Origin: Arachnopeziza araneosa
Taxonomy: Eukaryota; Ascomycota; Leotiomycetes; Helotiales; Arachnopezizaceae
NCBI GenBank assembly: GCA_003988855.1
Contig: QYAI01000066.1
Span: forward strand, 62,001 to 126,000
Length of the DNA stretch: 64,000 bases
Direction of reading: 5' to 3'
Shown here: positions 11,257 to 22,700 of the stretch, piece after piece
Position numbering within the stretch: the first letter of the stretch is position 1
Layout: every line of letters starts with the position of its first letter
Notes under the pieces: generated by a model
Databases searched by the model: none
What the model was told of the DNA's origin: nothing
The model's input: the letters and a program-made list of their open reading frames with translations, nothing else
Program-made: the position numbers and the translations under genes

Positions 11257-11989
11257 GTATTGAAAACTAGACTACGGAAAAAAGAAGCCATTTTTCTATT
11301 GGATGGGCCAGCATTTCATTTATAAGCAATAAATAGGCACTAAATCTATATCCTTAAGGACACAATTCTGAAGAAATCCTTGTTGGATGGCAAGTTATGG
11401 CACTTTATCTATGAATACAAAGGCATTCTTTCTCATCGTATCTAGTCTTTGTGCCTGTCCGTACCTCAACAGTAAATATATTTCTATGGCCAAGTGACTG
11501 GGCTCGCCCTGGTAATCTCGCCAGAAGAGGAGTCGGAGTATCCGCAGGCTTAATATAGTTTGTTTTGATCATATAGCCTTAGCCCCTTATGGCTCGTTTA
11601 CCTGACCAACCACTCGCCTGGCATGGTGGAGTGGCGGGGGGATATCATGTGACTCGTCTAGCGCCTTGGAAGCTACTCAGAACTCATCAACATTCACGCA
11701 AGTACTCGTCACCGCCTTACTAAGACGCTCTCCACCTTTCTGACTGTAATGCTACCTTGCACGGATTCAGGTGAGGGAAATCAATGATAGTTCGTGGCCT
11801 GGATGAATTACTCTGTCCATTACCCAGGACGGCTAGGGCGAGGCTAGGAAGCTCCATGGACTGCCAAGCCTATCCGATATATATCAAGGAGGCATCGGCA
11901 AGTTGATTTTCTATCAAACCACCAACATCCAACTACCAACGAGCATTTATCCTGGCAAAGCTCTTCATCACCAACACTCTTTTCAAAAG
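11257..11989. other. intergenic, FAD-monooxygenase promoter
   Basis: Gene-free. The last 90 bases (11903-11989) are open in frame with the monooxygenase but read as a leader: a TATA-like ATATATATC at 11878, then a CA/CT-rich tract. Confidence 0.4.
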
Positions 11990-13594
11990 ATGAGTACACT
12001 AGACGTCCTCATCGTGGGTGGTGGCCCAACCGGCCTCATGCTCGCCCTCGAACTCAGTCTCCAGAACATATCCTACAGAATCATAGACGCATCGCTATGC
12101 CGCTCTAACAGAAGCCGGGCCATGGTCATGCATTCTCGAACTCTCGAACTCTCCCACCGCCACGGCATGGCTGAAAAATTCATCCAAGAAGGTATTTTCA
12201 GTTACGGATCACGGATCCACGTGCAGAAGAAATTCTTCTTCGAATTATCCATCAAGGGTGCGCCGCCGACTGATACCTACTTTCAATTTCCTTTGACGAT
12301 AAGTCAGGCGGATACAGAGAAGATCATGGATGAGTTGTTGCTAGAACGATACAGCAAGAAAGTCGAGTTTGGAGTCAAAGCCGAGAGTGCTTCCCAAGAT
12401 GAGAACGGAGTGACTACTATATTACTCCACGAAGATGGTAGCTCGGAAGAAGTTAAATCTCAATACATTGTTGGGTGCGACGGGGCTCATAGTGTTGTCC
12501 GCAAGTCCGCCTCCATCTCCTTCGATGGCAGCGTCTACCCACAAGACTTTATCCTCGCAGATGTACAGCTATCGTGGGACTTACCTCCAACCGACCAAGT
12601 CAACCTCTTCATGGGCGCGGGATTCTGCGGTATCTTTCCGATGAAGGGAGGGCTCTTCCGACTGGTCTGCACACGTCCCGGTCACATGAGATCAGACACC
12701 GAGCCCGTGCTCGCAGACTTCGAAGCTCTGCTGGCTAAACTCGTGCCTGGCAACCCGAAGATCTGGGATCCTGTTTGGATGACAAGATTCCATCTCCATC
12801 ATCGGATTGCTTCGAGTTATCGGAATGGACGCATGTTCCTCGCAGGTGATGCGGCGCACATCCATAGTCCGGCTGGGGGACAGGGCATGAACACGGGGAT
12901 GCAAGACGCAGTCAATCTCGCATGGAAACTGGCTTCTGTGTTCCGGGGTGAGCATTCGGCGGGTTCTTTCCTCGATACATATAACATCGAACGACGAAAA
13001 GTCGGCGTCGCACTACTGAGCGGTACGGATAGGGCGTTTGAGTTCATGACGACAAATAATCCGATTTATATATTCCTAAGAAATACACTAATGCCTTGGG
13101 TCCTCCCTTGGGTCATGAGAGATCCTGCATTTAGAGCGGGAAGATTCAGGTTTATCAGCCAGCTTAATATCAGGTACAGACAGAGTCCGATTGTAGGGCA
13201 AGCAGATGGGTGGTTGGGCAAGATCAAGGGAGGTGACAGGGCACCTAATGGAAAAGTTGGGGACGTCATGTTGTTGGATTTGCTCAGCAAGCCCACACAT
13301 CATCTTGTGTTGTTCTCGGGGGTTGGCGAGACGACTCTGGATGAACCTGCACTGGAGGAAGCTGCGGGTTCTTATGTGAATGACAATAATGAAGAATGTC
13401 ATGTGGTGATGGTAGTTGATGGGAAGAGCACTGAGAAGGGATATCCCGACACGAATGGACAGGTGCATGAGTTGTACGGATTCAAAGAGCCGGGAATGGT
13501 TCTTGTGAGACCGGATGGGCATATCGCGTATATTGGGCCGGTGAGCGCCATGGAAGAGATGAAGGCATGGAAGGCGCAGAAGGACATTTTTTGA
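11990..13594 (+). CDS. FAD-dependent aromatic hydroxylase (PheA/TfdB family), 534 aa
   Basis: I start at ATG 11990 (MSTLDVLIVGGGPTG) because the FAD-binding strand normally begins within ten residues. An upstream in-frame ATG at 11903 would add 29 residues of untypical sequence. The class A flavoprotein signature is complete: GGGPTGLMLALEL (Rossmann GxGxxG), GCDGAHSVVRK (DG motif, about residue 165) and FLAGDAAHIHSPAGGQGMN (GD motif, about residue 285). The C-terminal part ends in a thioredoxin-like fold with VLVRPDGHIAYIGP. Such enzymes use NAD(P)H and O2 to hydroxylate phenolic rings. The substrate is unknown. No other biosynthetic gene is adjacent, so a catabolic or detoxifying role is as likely as a metabolite pathway. 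It converges with the methyltransferase gene, the stop codons being 114 bases apart. Confidence 0.9.
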   Translation: MSTLDVLIVGGGPTGLMLALELSLQNISYRIIDASLCRSNRSRAMVMHSRTLELSHRHGMAEKFIQEGIFSYGSRIHVQKKFFFELSIKGAPPTDTYFQFPLTISQADTEKIMDELLLERYSKKVEFGVKAESASQDENGVTTILLHEDGSSEEVKSQYIVGCDGAHSVVRKSASISFDGSVYPQDFILADVQLSWDLPPTDQVNLFMGAGFCGIFPMKGGLFRLVCTRPGHMRSDTEPVLADFEALLAKLVPGNPKIWDPVWMTRFHLHHRIASSYRNGRMFLAGDAAHIHSPAGGQGMNTGMQDAVNLAWKLASVFRGEHSAGSFLDTYNIERRKVGVALLSGTDRAFEFMTTNNPIYIFLRNTLMPWVLPWVMRDPAFRAGRFRFISQLNIRYRQSPIVGQADGWLGKIKGGDRAPNGKVGDVMLLDLLSKPTHHLVLFSGVGETTLDEPALEEAAGSYVNDNNEECHVVMVVDGKSTEKGYPDTNGQVHELYGFKEPGMVLVRPDGHIAYIGPVSAMEEMKAWKAQKDIF

Positions 13595-13707
13595 AAGTAA
13601 AAGATAGCGAGCGACTTAAATGCCCCACTCAGATATAAGATGATATTAAACATCAGTTCATTTGCACTGAGTGACTTGAGTGCAACGTAGATCATGGGCT
13701 GAATCTG

Positions 13708-15597
13708 TCATCTTTTGATTCCTACCACGACCAAATTCCGAGGACTAAGCTGATAGTTGAACACAGGTTCAACCCAGCACTCTCTGACCACGTCGCTGTG
13801 CTCTCTCAAGAAAAGCCATCGATCAACCACAATCAAACTCTCCACAACTCCAGCACTAAACGCCATCAATGACCACGTGATACTCAACTCCTTCTTCCTC
13901 TCTTGATACCTCTTCGCATAGTCATCAATCTGCTCATCGGTGATATCTCTCATCTTGTCCACCACCGCACATTCCCTCTCCGGATCTGCAGCGAGTTTCT
14001 CGAGAGCCCCTCTGACATAAGATCGGAAGCTGCCATAACAGCCTTTTCTCAGACTGCCGATGATGACAGGTTCCGTGCGTTCGATACCCTCTTCTTCTAG
14101 GGTTGAGAGCTTGACCACGCCCCAGTCGAGAAAGACCCGCTGAAGCAGGGCACGGTAGAAGTGCCGCGTGAAAAAGGAGTCGCTCTCTTTCTCGGTCCAG
14201 TTCTGCGGGGCTTGGACGGCCATCATACGTGCTGTGATGTTTAGCCTCAGCCCTTCGCCGTTGTGGTTGGCGACATGCTCGCTCATGGGGAAGCCGTGCG
14301 GGTCACAGGCTTCTGCTTCTCGGTCTACACGAGGAGCGTTGATCGCTCGCTGATTGGGGCGGAGAAAGGGATGTTTTAGAGATGGTGGGCCTAAGCGTTC
14401 TGTGAGGAGGTTGTAGCAGCAGCCTACGATTGCAATAGCGTGGACGTTGGGATTGAGGAGAAGGGAGCGGATGCCGTGGTGGGAAAGGTTACCACAGGAA
14501 TGGATTGAAATGGCCATTAGGCGAATGTCCTTAGGTTTGGAAATCGACACTGTAGTCTCTTCTGTATGCTCAGCCTCCTTTGGCTCATTAATAAGTAAAT
14601 GAATCTTCTCTGGAGGAGTATTTAGTCTCATCTTCTCGATCTGAATGACGACGTTGGAGAGATCACCATCTTGAACTCTGTGCTCAACATATTGAATGTA
14701 TCCCTTCCCGTCTTCGGGAGTGTAGATTGTAGCTAGATCTCTGGTGGGCCTCAAATCAACCTTTGGATCTGGTTTTGGTTTGATTGGATTTGCTACCCTC
14801 CGCTTTGCTTTGTACGTCAAATTTTCAGCTGGTGTCAAGCTATCCTGTTGTTGGCGATACAGCTTCTTGTTGCGGTTAACTTTTTCTCTCTCAGCAACGC
14901 CAGCAAGGACATCCATACTTTTAGCTCCATTGATGTTGAGTTCCTTGCTCTCAACGGCAATGATGTGTTTGTGATACGGCGGACTCGCCAATGTACGGCC
15001 CAAGTAGTTTTGCCCACTCCCGAAATCGACGAAGTGAGTGATCTCTTTTCCCGATATTGATACAACATCGTTTGCAACTTGGACGACGTAATCTGCAAAA
15101 TTTCCCACTTCATGGACTTTCTTGGGAATCATACCAACTGCAATATGACGTGGAAGTTTGGGGGCAGCTCCCCGAGTTGTAGATACGTTCCTGCGCAAAG
15201 AATGTTTCCTAATTTCTCTGATATATTTGACAAGGCTTTGAGGTGGGCTGTCCTCTCTAGTCTTTTCAATATCATCCCTCATGAGGAAATCCAACAAGTC
15301 CTTGGACTCACGTGCCATCAGCCACTCCCGCCATTCTGCTGGTATGACAGTATGGTAAAGACTGGGTTCTTGAGTGAAAAAATCAAGGATGTGGACACCT
15401 CCACATAGAGTTTGAAAAACTGTCGAAGCAGCAGAGAATTCTAGCAGTGAGTTGACGTAGTCATCTGCATTTTCAAAATCGTCAGAGAATGGCAGTGGCT
15501 TTGAAGGTGCCATGCTGCTTTGCGTCGATAATTGTCTGAATTGGGAGCTGGATAATTGAGAAATCCTCGTTATTGAGGTTCTGGTGAAGAGGTTCAT
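13708..15597 (-). CDS. METTL25/RRNAD1-like methyltransferase, 629 aa
   Basis: One long exon. The SAM site is HFVDFGSGQNYLGRTLA (residues 189-205). A long basic insertion follows, then the signature IHSCGNLSHHGIRSLLLNPN and IVGCCYNLLTERLG, then the block with DPHGFPMSEH. These identify the Methyltransf_32/METTL25 family. Known members methylate RNA or ribosomal protein. The target here is not determined. Residues 1-28 (MNLFTRTSITRIS...) are rich in Arg, Ser and Thr without acids and look like a mitochondrial presequence. The next ATG (15513, MAPSKPLPF) gives a cytosolic form. Either or both starts may be used. Confidence 0.85.
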   Translation of the reverse strand: MNLFTRTSITRISQLSSSQFRQLSTQSSMAPSKPLPFSDDFENADDYVNSLLEFSAASTVFQTLCGGVHILDFFTQEPSLYHTVIPAEWREWLMARESKDLLDFLMRDDIEKTREDSPPQSLVKYIREIRKHSLRRNVSTTRGAAPKLPRHIAVGMIPKKVHEVGNFADYVVQVANDVVSISGKEITHFVDFGSGQNYLGRTLASPPYHKHIIAVESKELNINGAKSMDVLAGVAEREKVNRNKKLYRQQQDSLTPAENLTYKAKRRVANPIKPKPDPKVDLRPTRDLATIYTPEDGKGYIQYVEHRVQDGDLSNVVIQIEKMRLNTPPEKIHLLINEPKEAEHTEETTVSISKPKDIRLMAISIHSCGNLSHHGIRSLLLNPNVHAIAIVGCCYNLLTERLGPPSLKHPFLRPNQRAINAPRVDREAEACDPHGFPMSEHVANHNGEGLRLNITARMMAVQAPQNWTEKESDSFFTRHFYRALLQRVFLDWGVVKLSTLEEEGIERTEPVIIGSLRKGCYGSFRSYVRGALEKLAADPERECAVVDKMRDITDEQIDDYAKRYQERKKELSITWSLMAFSAGVVESLIVVDRWLFLREHSDVVRECWVEPVFNYQLSPRNLVVVGIKR

Positions 15598-16769
15598 ACC
15601 CCATTCATGATGATGTTGCTGGTGGAAATGCGTGACTTGAAGAAATTTTGGGGTAGACGCGATTTAAGCGAGGCAGCATCGACAATCTATATCATCCACG
15701 TTATGATCAGCTTGTAGTCGCGAGGACTATAAATACGTAGAACATAATCTTGATGGGATTGTTGATAGTCCTGTGCTACATGAGTTCCCCTTTCCCTCAG
15801 AACAATCTGCGCTGTCCAGTTATCACGTGATGTCCAGATGCAGTTCGATACAGAAGGTTGCTTGTTTCTACTGTAGTGGGGTGCAGGTTAATTTTAGTCG
15901 ATTATGAAGGAAGCATATGTAACTGAGAATCTGTATAAGAGGGGTCCTGTTCTCTCACTGTAAACTTCATGAATAGATACATGCACACACAGAACACGGT
16001 ATGACCAATGGAAATGATTCCAGCAATTCTCCTCACATCGCAAGATACAAATATAACATATACATGGACGGCACTAATCAGAACCAACCCAGTCGCTTCA
16101 ATCCCAGCCACCCTGCTACGTGGACAGTGGAGTTTGCGTGCGATCCAAGCGCATTTCCCACTGCCAGGAAGGAGATTTTGAGGACAAGACGGAGATGAGC
16201 TTCGTAGTCAAGGACTCCTACTTCACTACTCACTGGCATTAGACGGTTGGGATTTTGGTTGCATCAATGCGGCACTGAGCTATGGTTCTTTATTTGGCGA
16301 AATAATCATAAACACAACTTTGACTTTCAACCAAACACTTTGAAATCTTACATTTCCTACAAATTTCGAGTTGTGGACTACTAAAATCTAGTTGGAGATC
16401 ACATATAATACTTGTAGATTCAGGAGATTCAGTCTTGATTTCGCTGCTCAGCTCCTCTGGCGTCTCCATCTCCCCCTGCGAAAAATCCTGTAAAGCGAAT
16501 ATTACTAACCTTCTCCCACCTTATAGACGACGACAAAGTGGAAAAAACAACATTTTGAATAACTGCACGTATTTCAGCTAGATTCTTCATCATTGAGATT
16601 TTTCTTTCTCAACAGTATCTATCTATACAAATACAAAATCTATACACAATCTATACATGTCTCTCTGAAACCTGAGAAACCTTAAAAATGTATCGATGCC
16701 GACGGTAGGAAAGTCTATAGATCAAACCAAAAGAAAGCCACGGCTGAAAATCTACCCTTCCAAACAAGC
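15598..16769. other. intergenic, with a weak membrane-like frame
   Basis: No supported gene. A leftward frame at 16111-15902 encodes two hydrophobic segments (LVLISAVHVYVIF; IISIGHTVFCVCMYLFM) but has no ATG start. It could be a terminal exon of a decayed membrane protein. The AT-rich right part probably holds the 3' UTR of the Spherulin4-like gene. Confidence 0.35.
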
Positions 16770-17549
16770 TTATTGTGCTCCGCCGCCTTGTTGAGGTCCA
16801 TTTGCCGTGTTCAAAGACCCCACAAGATCCGGCCATATCTCACTGATCGTGTTCCACTCCTGATCACCCTGCTTCTTGGCAGTCGTAACAGTCAGATAGC
16901 CAAAACCGGCCGTATGAACATCGTTAACAACCTTATCCTGATCGGCTTTCGAGCCCTTGAAATCATGAAGGAGGATCGCGCTTCTGCTCCGATATTGCGA
17001 TTCGAGACCAGCAAGACGAGCGATGTCAAAGTTGGCAGCATATTCCTCCTGTGCCACGATGATGTCGGCGATGTCATAGAATTGTCTGTTGACGATGGCT
17101 CCGGGGTTGAGAATTACCGTCTGCAATCCCTTGGCTCGGGCGAATTTGGAAATGTCGGTATAATATTGTAGCGTCGTGTTTTCTACTGGTGTTTCATCGA
17201 AGAAGATGCCGTCAAAGTGGATGTTGGTCGCTGCGTATTGTGAAATGTCACTCTCGACTTGGGTTTGTGCAACGGCGCCATAAGTTGTGTGAACGTAGAC
17301 GAAGAGCCTGGCGTTAGTGTAAGCTCGTAATTGAGCGATGCTGTCGACATAGACTGAATCAAAGGCTGCAGCGGGAGGTTGGTTGGGACCACTCGCTGGA
17401 TTGAGAATGATATCGAATGTAATACTAGGATAATTGTGTAAAGCGGTTTTGAGAGGCTGCCATTGGTCTATGTTGTTGGCAACCGGGTAGACGTAAAGAG
17501 GTAGAAGAATAGAAGTGGGCAATACGCTGACAAGTCTTGGGAGAAACAT
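16770..17549 (-). CDS. Spherulation-specific family 4 (Spherulin4-like) protein, 259 aa
   Basis: Single exon. The sequence begins SILLPLYVYPVANNIDQWQP and continues with ITFDIILNPASGPNQPP, VYVHTTYG and NIHFDGIFFDETP. These are the strands of the TIM-barrel family first described as Spherulin4 in slime mould and common in fungi and bacteria. FDGIFFDE carries the acidic pair expected at the barrel mouth, and a later block has IIVAQEEYAANFD. Relatives are thought to be glycosidases acting on galactosamine-type polysaccharide, though the activity of this one is not shown. The N terminus (MFLPRLVSVLPT) is a poor signal peptide, whereas many relatives are secreted. A missed upstream exon is possible. 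Confidence 0.85.
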   Translation of the reverse strand: MFLPRLVSVLPTSILLPLYVYPVANNIDQWQPLKTALHNYPSITFDIILNPASGPNQPPAAAFDSVYVDSIAQLRAYTNARLFVYVHTTYGAVAQTQVESDISQYAATNIHFDGIFFDETPVENTTLQYYTDISKFARAKGLQTVILNPGAIVNRQFYDIADIIVAQEEYAANFDIARLAGLESQYRSRSAILLHDFKGSKADQDKVVNDVHTAGFGYLTVTTAKKQGDQEWNTISEIWPDLVGSLNTANGPQQGGGAQ

Positions 17550-19793
17550 CTTGAGGATATTCGATACGAAGTACGTTGTTCTTTATTGTACTTGTTTTGA
17601 TATTTGCGTACTTGAGACTCGAAGAGTCAGGAGATGCTGCTGCTTGAATTATGACATGAATCATGAGGAATCATCATCTTTATATATCTTTCTGATTTGA
17701 TCTTGAGAATATCACTAAGACTGGCTCCACGAGTTCAGAGCGCAAGGCAACACTATGCGAAGCCAGAAGGATTCAACATGCTTGTGGCAATATTCAAGAG
17801 AGTCTTCAATTTCCTGCCTTTCATTCCACCAATGCATTTGCTACATTATCGAGCTCAGCCTCACGATCGCAAGCAACTCTTCAGCCCGATCTCAAACGCT
17901 ACCAGGAAAGACTCAGCGGGTTGAGGCTGTAACGTAACTTTTCTTACAAGAGAATATCTATGTGCTGTAACTTAGCCGAGCCTTGAATGTCTTGGCTTTT
18001 GATTTTCAGGGTATGCTTTACAAAATCATCGGCTAAGCCTCGAGGTAGCATATTGGATAGAGAAGATCAAGAGCTGATAGAATTGGAAATCAGGCACTCC
18101 ACTACGAGCATACCAATGAAGTCTTACAATAGGCGGGCAAAATCCATGAGTAACCTCGGAGACTTTGCGGCGCAACCGAGCGAGGGAGGGCATCTTCTCG
18201 GTACATGGCGCAGTCGATTATAATGTTAGCCTCATAAGTCAGCACCCCTTTTTGCTGCGACTTGTAAATGCTTCAAAGATACTTTTTGAAACCACGGAGT
18301 TCCCGCATTGAGAAAAAAACGTGACCATTCGTTACCATAAGGACGTTCCAGAGGACAACCTGAAAATACCAGCCAGCTCGAGCACGAGCATGTGAAAATC
18401 AGGTGATCCAATCGCGAGAAGCGTTAACACCTAACGAAGAAGGTCCTTCACAATGATGCGCCACTGACAGTCGCTTCTGGGCTTCCTTTCAACCAGTTCT
18501 TGAACCTGTTGGAGTGCTGAGAAATCAGGTGATGATATCAGAGGAGGCTCATCACATGATCAGAGTGGCTTCGGATCCCCTCCTTCCAGAACCCAATCTT
18601 TGGGATGGTGCGTCAAGTTGACTGCATATCGATTAACCCGCCTCTGAGGTTTCACTTTGTAAACAAGGCTCTCGAGTCAAAGGTAGGTAGAGAATAGACC
18701 TGATATACCCACTAAGGCACGATGTGTTGGCGAAATCGCTTCCGGCAATTGCATTAAATGCAATGTGTGTGAACGAACTGAGTGGCTGCGGAGGAACACG
18801 GGATGAATCGGTCATGTCTGCGACCGCGTTCTGCGACCAGCACATCATCTACTCCAAGGCCGAGACAAGGAGGAGATATCATGGCGTACCGTTATTTGCC
18901 ATCGATCTGAGGGCTGGGTGTACAACGTGGAAAAAGCTTCATCAAAGACTCAGTTGGGCTCTGCTGTCCAATAGGTCGCCTACTTGCCACCAGATCCTGC
19001 ACGAGACTCTCGCCAGATTTCGCTGCACCGTGGTTCGTCCTCTCTCCTGTGCTTGTTCATGTCGAGTCCTCTTCCCCAGTCTCAGCTCTTGTATCTGGTC
19101 CACTCTTTTCATGTGGTACCTCATGTACCTCGTGTCCAGGTGTGCTGGAGCTGACTGGTGATATCCCTCGTTCCATCATACCCAGCCAACGAAGTGCCAC
19201 TCGACAAGCTTGATATGCCGCTGCCATAAGCTTGCATCGCACAAGATCTGTAGGCGGCTGAAAAGAGTCGTTGTTCGACGCTTCTTGGAACGTCCGTCCT
19301 GCAACTCAAGATTGGTGTCCTGCGTAAAGAGGATGCACCCTGCTGGCAGTCCAAGGGCCTGTGCTGGCGCTCTTCTGCTGCACGCAGTCATTGGGCAGGT
19401 TTTCCTAGGATGGCTGTTGAAGTGCTGGCAGTGGCGGCCAACAAATCGACCCTTGGGGAGATGGACGGCCCCGTCAGAATGAATCTGTCTCTGCTGAGGA
19501 TCTCTTTCTTCAATAACATATCTTATCTTGAGATCGCAAACTTCAAGATCGAACTTTGATCCGGAGTGACTTTGTTGTTGTTTGTTGAAGGTCGGACGAC
19601 GACAAGGTTCATCGCAGCCCGTTGCCCAAGCTCAGCAGCCTCGCTCTCTGGTTCTAGCCATCCCCGCCTCGCGGATCACGACCACAACAACAACAACAAC
19701 ACCGCCTTTGATTCCTCTCCAGCTTGTTTGTTGCAAAGCGTCTCGAAGCTGAGAAGCTCGAGACTGCATGTAGTGTTTTAACCAAATGGAGCG
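17550..19793. other. 2.2 kb gene-free region
   Basis: Only short frames of mixed composition, none with a domain or splice-joined partner. A CAA microsatellite lies at 19682-19701. The last 300 bases are CT-rich and read as the leader of the Sel1-repeat gene. Confidence 0.45.
19682..19701 (+). repeat. CAA microsatellite
   Basis: ACAACAACAACAAC-type tract in the leader of the Sel1-repeat gene. A similar CAA tract lies at 59695-59713. Confidence 0.6.
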
Positions 19794-22700
19794 ATGACAG
19801 AAATGCAGCGATCTCTCTCCCTTCCAGGGCCGGCGCACGCCTCTCCCCGTACGTTCTGTGGTCAAAAGCTGCGAATTTGCGCTCTCTTTTGCTACTCTTC
19901 TTCTAATTATATACAATATGCTAACTTGATGATGCGCAGCTGTCTCTCCTACTATCACCCATGTTTCTTCTCGAAGTCCTACCCCATCTCCCCCCGAAAA
20001 CCGCATAGTGCCACCCAAACTCCACCGATATCATTCTCGAAGCCCTCATAGACCCCCATCTTCATACAAGGAAAATGCAGTAGAGCGTGAGAGTAGCCGG
20101 AGCACAACACGTCAAGTTTCGCCATCTCCTGGCCCTCGCAGAAAAGATGTTACCCCCTCGAATGCTAACCCACCCGAAGCGCCCACTTCTCCAACAAAAC
20201 CTCCTCTGCTTCCTCTGATACAAGACATTTCTCAATACTTGAATCCTCAATTTACTGCAGTCACTGCAGCTACCGCATCTACAACTCTTGAAGAGCTCGC
20301 GCATCTGGTCCGACTTTCCACGTATCAGGAAAGGAAACGAACCCATTCTCGCATTCGGTTGCAGAGATCACTGGTGTCAACTGCCCTATCCGCACGTCTG
20401 GCACGATGTGGAGAGCTTGCGCACCGAACTTTGGTTGATAATTTTAGGGCTGACGAGAAAAAACATTTTGCCAGTCTATACAATGCTATTCATGATGTTC
20501 GAAATTCCTGCGATGCCACTCGCCGTTATGCTCTGTTGGAACCCGATCTGGATAGCGGTCGTCCCAAACCCAACGGAGCAGAGGAGTCTTTGTCTACATT
20601 TATGCATGAGATACCCCAGCGTTCCCGAGAAATTCTTTTACGTTTTCTAACCCAGATTCGGACCAATCCGGATTATTTGGCCAGTCGAATCTGCAGTCTG
20701 GCGTCTTCGGAGCTTTCTGCCCTCACTTTATTCCACCAAGGGATGGAAGCAATCAATTCCGTGTTACCTTTTCATAATCGTTCAAAAGGTCATCCATCTA
20801 GCATTCACCGCAATTCAACCCATATACCCTCTGCTGTTGAGCGTTTGCTTTCTTTCCAGCGTCATGATCCATTATCTGCTTTGATTCATACTTGTTTCGC
20901 GAATTCAGCTGGTCCAGATTCTGTCGAGGACCTCAGAAGAACAGATGTGTGGGCCACAGCATGCGCCCGGTTGATCACCGAGCAAAAGTCTGGCACCGAT
21001 CAGTTTATATGTAGCGTCCTTACTACCTGGACAGCTATGCGCGACTGGTCCGGACAGAGTAACATGGAATGGTATCTCATGAAGATCCTTGAGGATGGAG
21101 CCTTTTTATTGGAAAAAGCCGAGGACCAGGCTGGGACACGTATCCACGTGGAACCACGGAATACCAAGGATTCTATTGCTGCGGAAGAGTTTTATTCAGC
21201 TGCTGTCCAAGGACTTTTTGAGATTATTGATGATCCTGGAGCAGGAGGTATCCCTGAAGGCCTGATGGAACTTGGAAATGCCATACTGCGGAAACTTGAC
21301 CCCAAGTGGCACCAGCCGACTAGGAGATTTCTTGTTTCAAAATGGCTCTTTTCGGTCTTCCTTCTGAACGTTGTCATTCATCCTGAGGTAATTATGCCCT
21401 AAGCTTGGAAGTATAGGCTAATGCTTTTAGTCTTATGGAATGATGTCCGAATATCACATAACAGAATATGGGAGACAGAAAATCCTGAAGGAAGTCGTAA
21501 TGCGAGCTCAAAGATTAGTGGTTGATATGTTATGGTGCGAAAAGACGACCATAGCGGTTGACTCGAAGCTGATTTTATTGTCTAGGAATCCTCAAGCCTC
21601 AACACCTATTTTGATCAAGGGCCACATTGAAAATATTATGATCCGTTTTAGATCAAACCGCCCTTCCAGATCCAAAGCAAAGCTGCTTCCGGCTAGGTCC
21701 ATCACCTCTCTCAGAGAGACCGCGGAAGTACACCCGTACCTCGTTATCGGCCCTGCAGACCTCATCACTATGGTAAATGGCCTCTTCCCTGAGAGACGTC
21801 CTGCATCTAGTGCGTTGTCAAAAGACATTCAGTTCAGCGGTGTGAGATCGTCTTCCTCTTCAATAGCCGGTAGCGTTGCAAGTAGCCACGCTACCACGCA
21901 GGCAATGTCAATTTCATCACCTCGGAACGCATTCGACAATCAGTCAGTCATGAGTACCAGCGGCTCTTCTGTTACCAGCGACATCACTACCTCTCGTGAA
22001 CCTTTGCTTGACGACGATACGAAGGGCCGACTGAGTTCGTACGAAGATGATGGGTTTGAACTGCGCGTCGCAATTTTCGAAATGCAGCAAACACTCGGTA
22101 TTGATGGGACCTCTGGTGCTTGCCATCCTTGTGCCGAGAATTGGGCTGTTCTTTTTATGTCACCGGATGGCCAAACTCTCTCAACCTTGATGCCACATGA
22201 TCCTGATGATGAAGCCGATGAAGAAGAGGTTACCACCAGTGATGATAGTGAAGAGGATATGGCAAGTGCTCGCCCTGATCTTGATAAAGACTACCACCAG
22301 CTGCGGGATTCGATCTTGAAGCTGGTAGAGGAGTACGAGATTCCACAGTCACCCAACTCTAAGGCAGAGTCCAAAACCTTTAGCAATCGGGCATCAGCAC
22401 TCGAGAGTCCAAGAAAGAAGCATCGCAGTCGCCCTGGATCCTCAGCGCAAGTGTTATCCAAGAATCCTTATCGAACACGGGAAGCGCTGGCAGAAGTTGG
22501 CAACGAATCCAGGTTTTCCGAAACAAAGTCCAGACAGAAACATGATTCGGACAGTGAGAAGCAGTCTGAAAAAGAAAGACCTGCTGTCTTGATATCTATG
22601 CTTGAAGCTGCAGAGGCCCAATGTCAAGCACAATCGGACTTCGTCAACGCACATTTATATTGGAAGACACTGAACCAACTTCACCAAATATCGTCAACCT

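Noticed and set aside
11257..15597. GNAT, monooxygenase and methyltransferase as a biosynthetic cluster
   Set aside because: No backbone synthase, transporter or regulator is nearby, and the METTL25-like gene is a conserved housekeeping family.
17550..19560. Several frames of 60-145 codons (for example 18724-19161)
   Set aside because: Short, Cys/Ser/Arg-rich, overlapping in both strands, without motifs or joinable exons.
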